Source of the DNA: Arthrobacter sp.
Lineage (GTDB): Bacteria; Actinomycetota; Actinomycetes; Actinomycetales; Micrococcaceae
DNA length: 7,405 nt
NCBI GenBank assembly: GCA_025464925.1
Contig: JAODMS010000030.1
Coordinates: forward strand, 1 to 7,405
Direction of reading: 5' to 3'
Shown piece after piece: positions 6,375 to 7,405 of this stretch (its first letter is position 1; each line of letters begins with the position of its first letter). The position numbers and the translations under genes are program-made. The notes under the pieces are model-generated. The model was not told where the DNA came from, searched no databases, and saw only the letters and a program-made list of their open reading frames with translations.

Positions 6375-7405
6375 ATGGCAAATTTTGAACTCAGCGAGGA
6401 ATACCAGGACCTCAGCGACACCGTCCGCGAGTTCGCCGACGAAGTGGTGGCCCCGGTCTCCGCCAAGCATGACGAGGAACACAGCTTTCCCTATGAAGTG
6501 GTGTCCCAGATGGCGGACATGGGCCTGTTCGGCCTGCCCTTTCCGGAAGAGTTCGGCGGCATGGGCGGAGACTACTTCGCCCTGGCGCTCGCCCTCGAAC
6601 AGCTCGGCCGGGTGGACCAGTCCGTCGCGATCACCCTCGAGGCCGGCGTCTCCCTGGGCGCCATGCCCATCCACCGTTTCGGCAGCGAGGCGCAGAAGCA
6701 GGAATGGCTGCCGCTGCTGGCCTCCGGCAAGGCGCTCGCCGGTTTCGGCCTCACCGAGCCCGAAGCCGGCTCCGATGCCGGCGGCACCAAGACCAGCGCC
6801 CGGCTCGAAGGCGGGGAATGGGTGATTAACGGCAACAAGGAGTTCATCACCAACTCCGGCACGGACATCACCCGCCTCGTCACCGTCACCGCCGTGACCG
6901 GCCAGGAGGAGCGCCCGGACGGGAGCATCAAGAAGGAAATTTCCACCCTCCTGGTCCCCACGGACACCCCCGGGTTCAAGGCGGAGAAGGCCTACAACAA
7001 GGTCGGTTGGAACGCCTCGGACACGCACCCGCTGACCCTGAAGGATGTCCATGTCCCGGAGGCCAACCTGCTGGGCGCCCGAGGCCGAGGGTACGCCAAT
7101 TTCCTGTCCATCCTGGATGAGGGCCGGATCGCGATCGCCGCGCTGGCCGTGGGCGCCGCCCAGGGCTGCGTGGACCACTCGGTGAAATACGCCAAGGAAC
7201 GCAGCGCCTTCGGACAGAACATCGGCAAGCACCAGGCCGTCGCGTTCAAGATCGCCCGCATGCAGGCCCGCACCCACACGGCCCGCCTGGCCTATTACGA
7301 TGCTGCCGCCAGGATGCTCGCCGGGAAGCCGTTCAAGACGCAGGCGGCCATCGCGAAGATGGTCGCAGGCGAGGCAGCCATGGACCCCGCGCGGGATGCC
7401 ACCCA
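6375..7405 (+). CDS. Acyl-CoA dehydrogenase (FadE19-like), C-terminus beyond the window
   Basis: The reading frame is open from the ATG at 6375 to the window edge: 343 complete residues of an expected 385-390. It starts MANFELSEEYQDLSDTVREF. Acyl-CoA dehydrogenases are FAD enzymes that form the trans-2 double bond and pass electrons to electron-transferring flavoprotein. Visible marks are the helical N-terminal domain with LPFPEEFGGMGGDY at about 55-68, the flavin/substrate signature GFGLTEPEAGSDAG (123-136), NGNKEFITNSG, the beta-domain LLVPTDTPGF, KVGWNASDT, DEGRIAIAALAVGAAQG (248-264) and KERSAFGQNIGKHQA. At the site where isovaleryl-CoA dehydrogenases carry their catalytic Glu there is G250, so the base should be the C-terminal Glu, outside the window. 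Likely substrates are short branched acyl-CoAs (isovaleryl, 2-methylbutyryl or isobutyryl), inferred from the neighbours. M. tuberculosis FadE19 follows the same two carboxylase genes. Confidence 0.9.
   Translation, partial: MANFELSEEYQDLSDTVREFADEVVAPVSAKHDEEHSFPYEVVSQMADMGLFGLPFPEEFGGMGGDYFALALALEQLGRVDQSVAITLEAGVSLGAMPIHRFGSEAQKQEWLPLLASGKALAGFGLTEPEAGSDAGGTKTSARLEGGEWVINGNKEFITNSGTDITRLVTVTAVTGQEERPDGSIKKEISTLLVPTDTPGFKAEKAYNKVGWNASDTHPLTLKDVHVPEANLLGARGRGYANFLSILDEGRIAIAALAVGAAQGCVDHSVKYAKERSAFGQNIGKHQAVAFKIARMQARTHTARLAYYDAAARMLAGKPFKTQAAIAKMVAGEAAMDPARDAT

Noticed and set aside
6163..6825. Plus-strand open frame overlapping the end of the carboxylase alpha gene and the start of the dehydrogenase
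   Set aside because: Ser/Pro/Arg-rich out-of-frame translation; the genuine dehydrogenase is in another frame from 6375 with a strong ribosome-binding site and runs off the window.
5778..7277. Long minus-strand open frame (499 residues) opposite the carboxylase alpha end and the acyl-CoA dehydrogenase
   Set aside because: It runs antisense to two clear genes and their ribosome-binding site, with shadow-type composition.
1..7405. CRISPR arrays, tRNA or rRNA genes, insertion sequences, phage genes, defence systems
   Set aside because: None seen: no regularly spaced repeats, no transposase or integrase frame, no RNA gene signature. All coding space is accounted for by core catabolic genes and one regulator.

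Overview
The window is a high-GC, gene-dense piece of an actinobacterial chromosome. The strong G/C bias at third codon positions and the protein sequences fit the Micrococcaceae (Arthrobacter/Pseudarthrobacter type), but that placement is an inference by eye. Everything in it can be read as one locus for breakdown of branched-chain amino acids (leucine in particular), and it has no mobile-element, phage or CRISPR signature.

Layout: (1) Positions 1-1487, plus strand: the last codons of a branched-chain 2-oxoacid dehydrogenase E1 beta subunit, overlapping by ATGA with the complete E2 dihydrolipoamide acyltransferase (bkdC-like). This is the 3' end of a bkdABC operon. (2) 1488-1688: a 201-base convergent intergenic space with a terminator-like hairpin and a second element framed by perfect 15-base inverted repeats. 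(3) 1689-2330, minus strand: a TetR-family regulator. (4) 2331-2485: the divergent control region, with a plausible promoter and two tandem copies of a GTTA-N8-TAAC operator-like motif. (5) 2486-6296, plus strand: the beta (carboxyltransferase) and alpha (biotin carboxylase plus biotin carrier) subunits of a 3-methylcrotonyl-CoA-type carboxylase, 7 bases apart. (6) 6375 to the end: an acyl-CoA dehydrogenase, cut by the window edge about 45 residues before its expected C-terminus.

How the genes work together: the Bkd complex turns branched-chain 2-oxoacids into acyl-CoAs, the acyl-CoA dehydrogenase introduces the alpha-beta double bond, and the biotin-dependent carboxylase acts on 3-methylcrotonyl-CoA, the leucine-derived enoyl-CoA. 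The TetR protein most likely represses the divergent carboxylase operon through the tandem sites. The same gene families sit together in Mycobacterium tuberculosis (accD1-accA1-fadE19 with bkdABC, and the TetR regulator Rv2506/BkaR nearby), but here bkd lies on the other side of the regulator, pointing the same way.

I found no clearly undescribed system. The items most worth following are the tandem operator array, the inverted-repeat element between the convergent genes, and the substrate of the acyl-CoA dehydrogenase.
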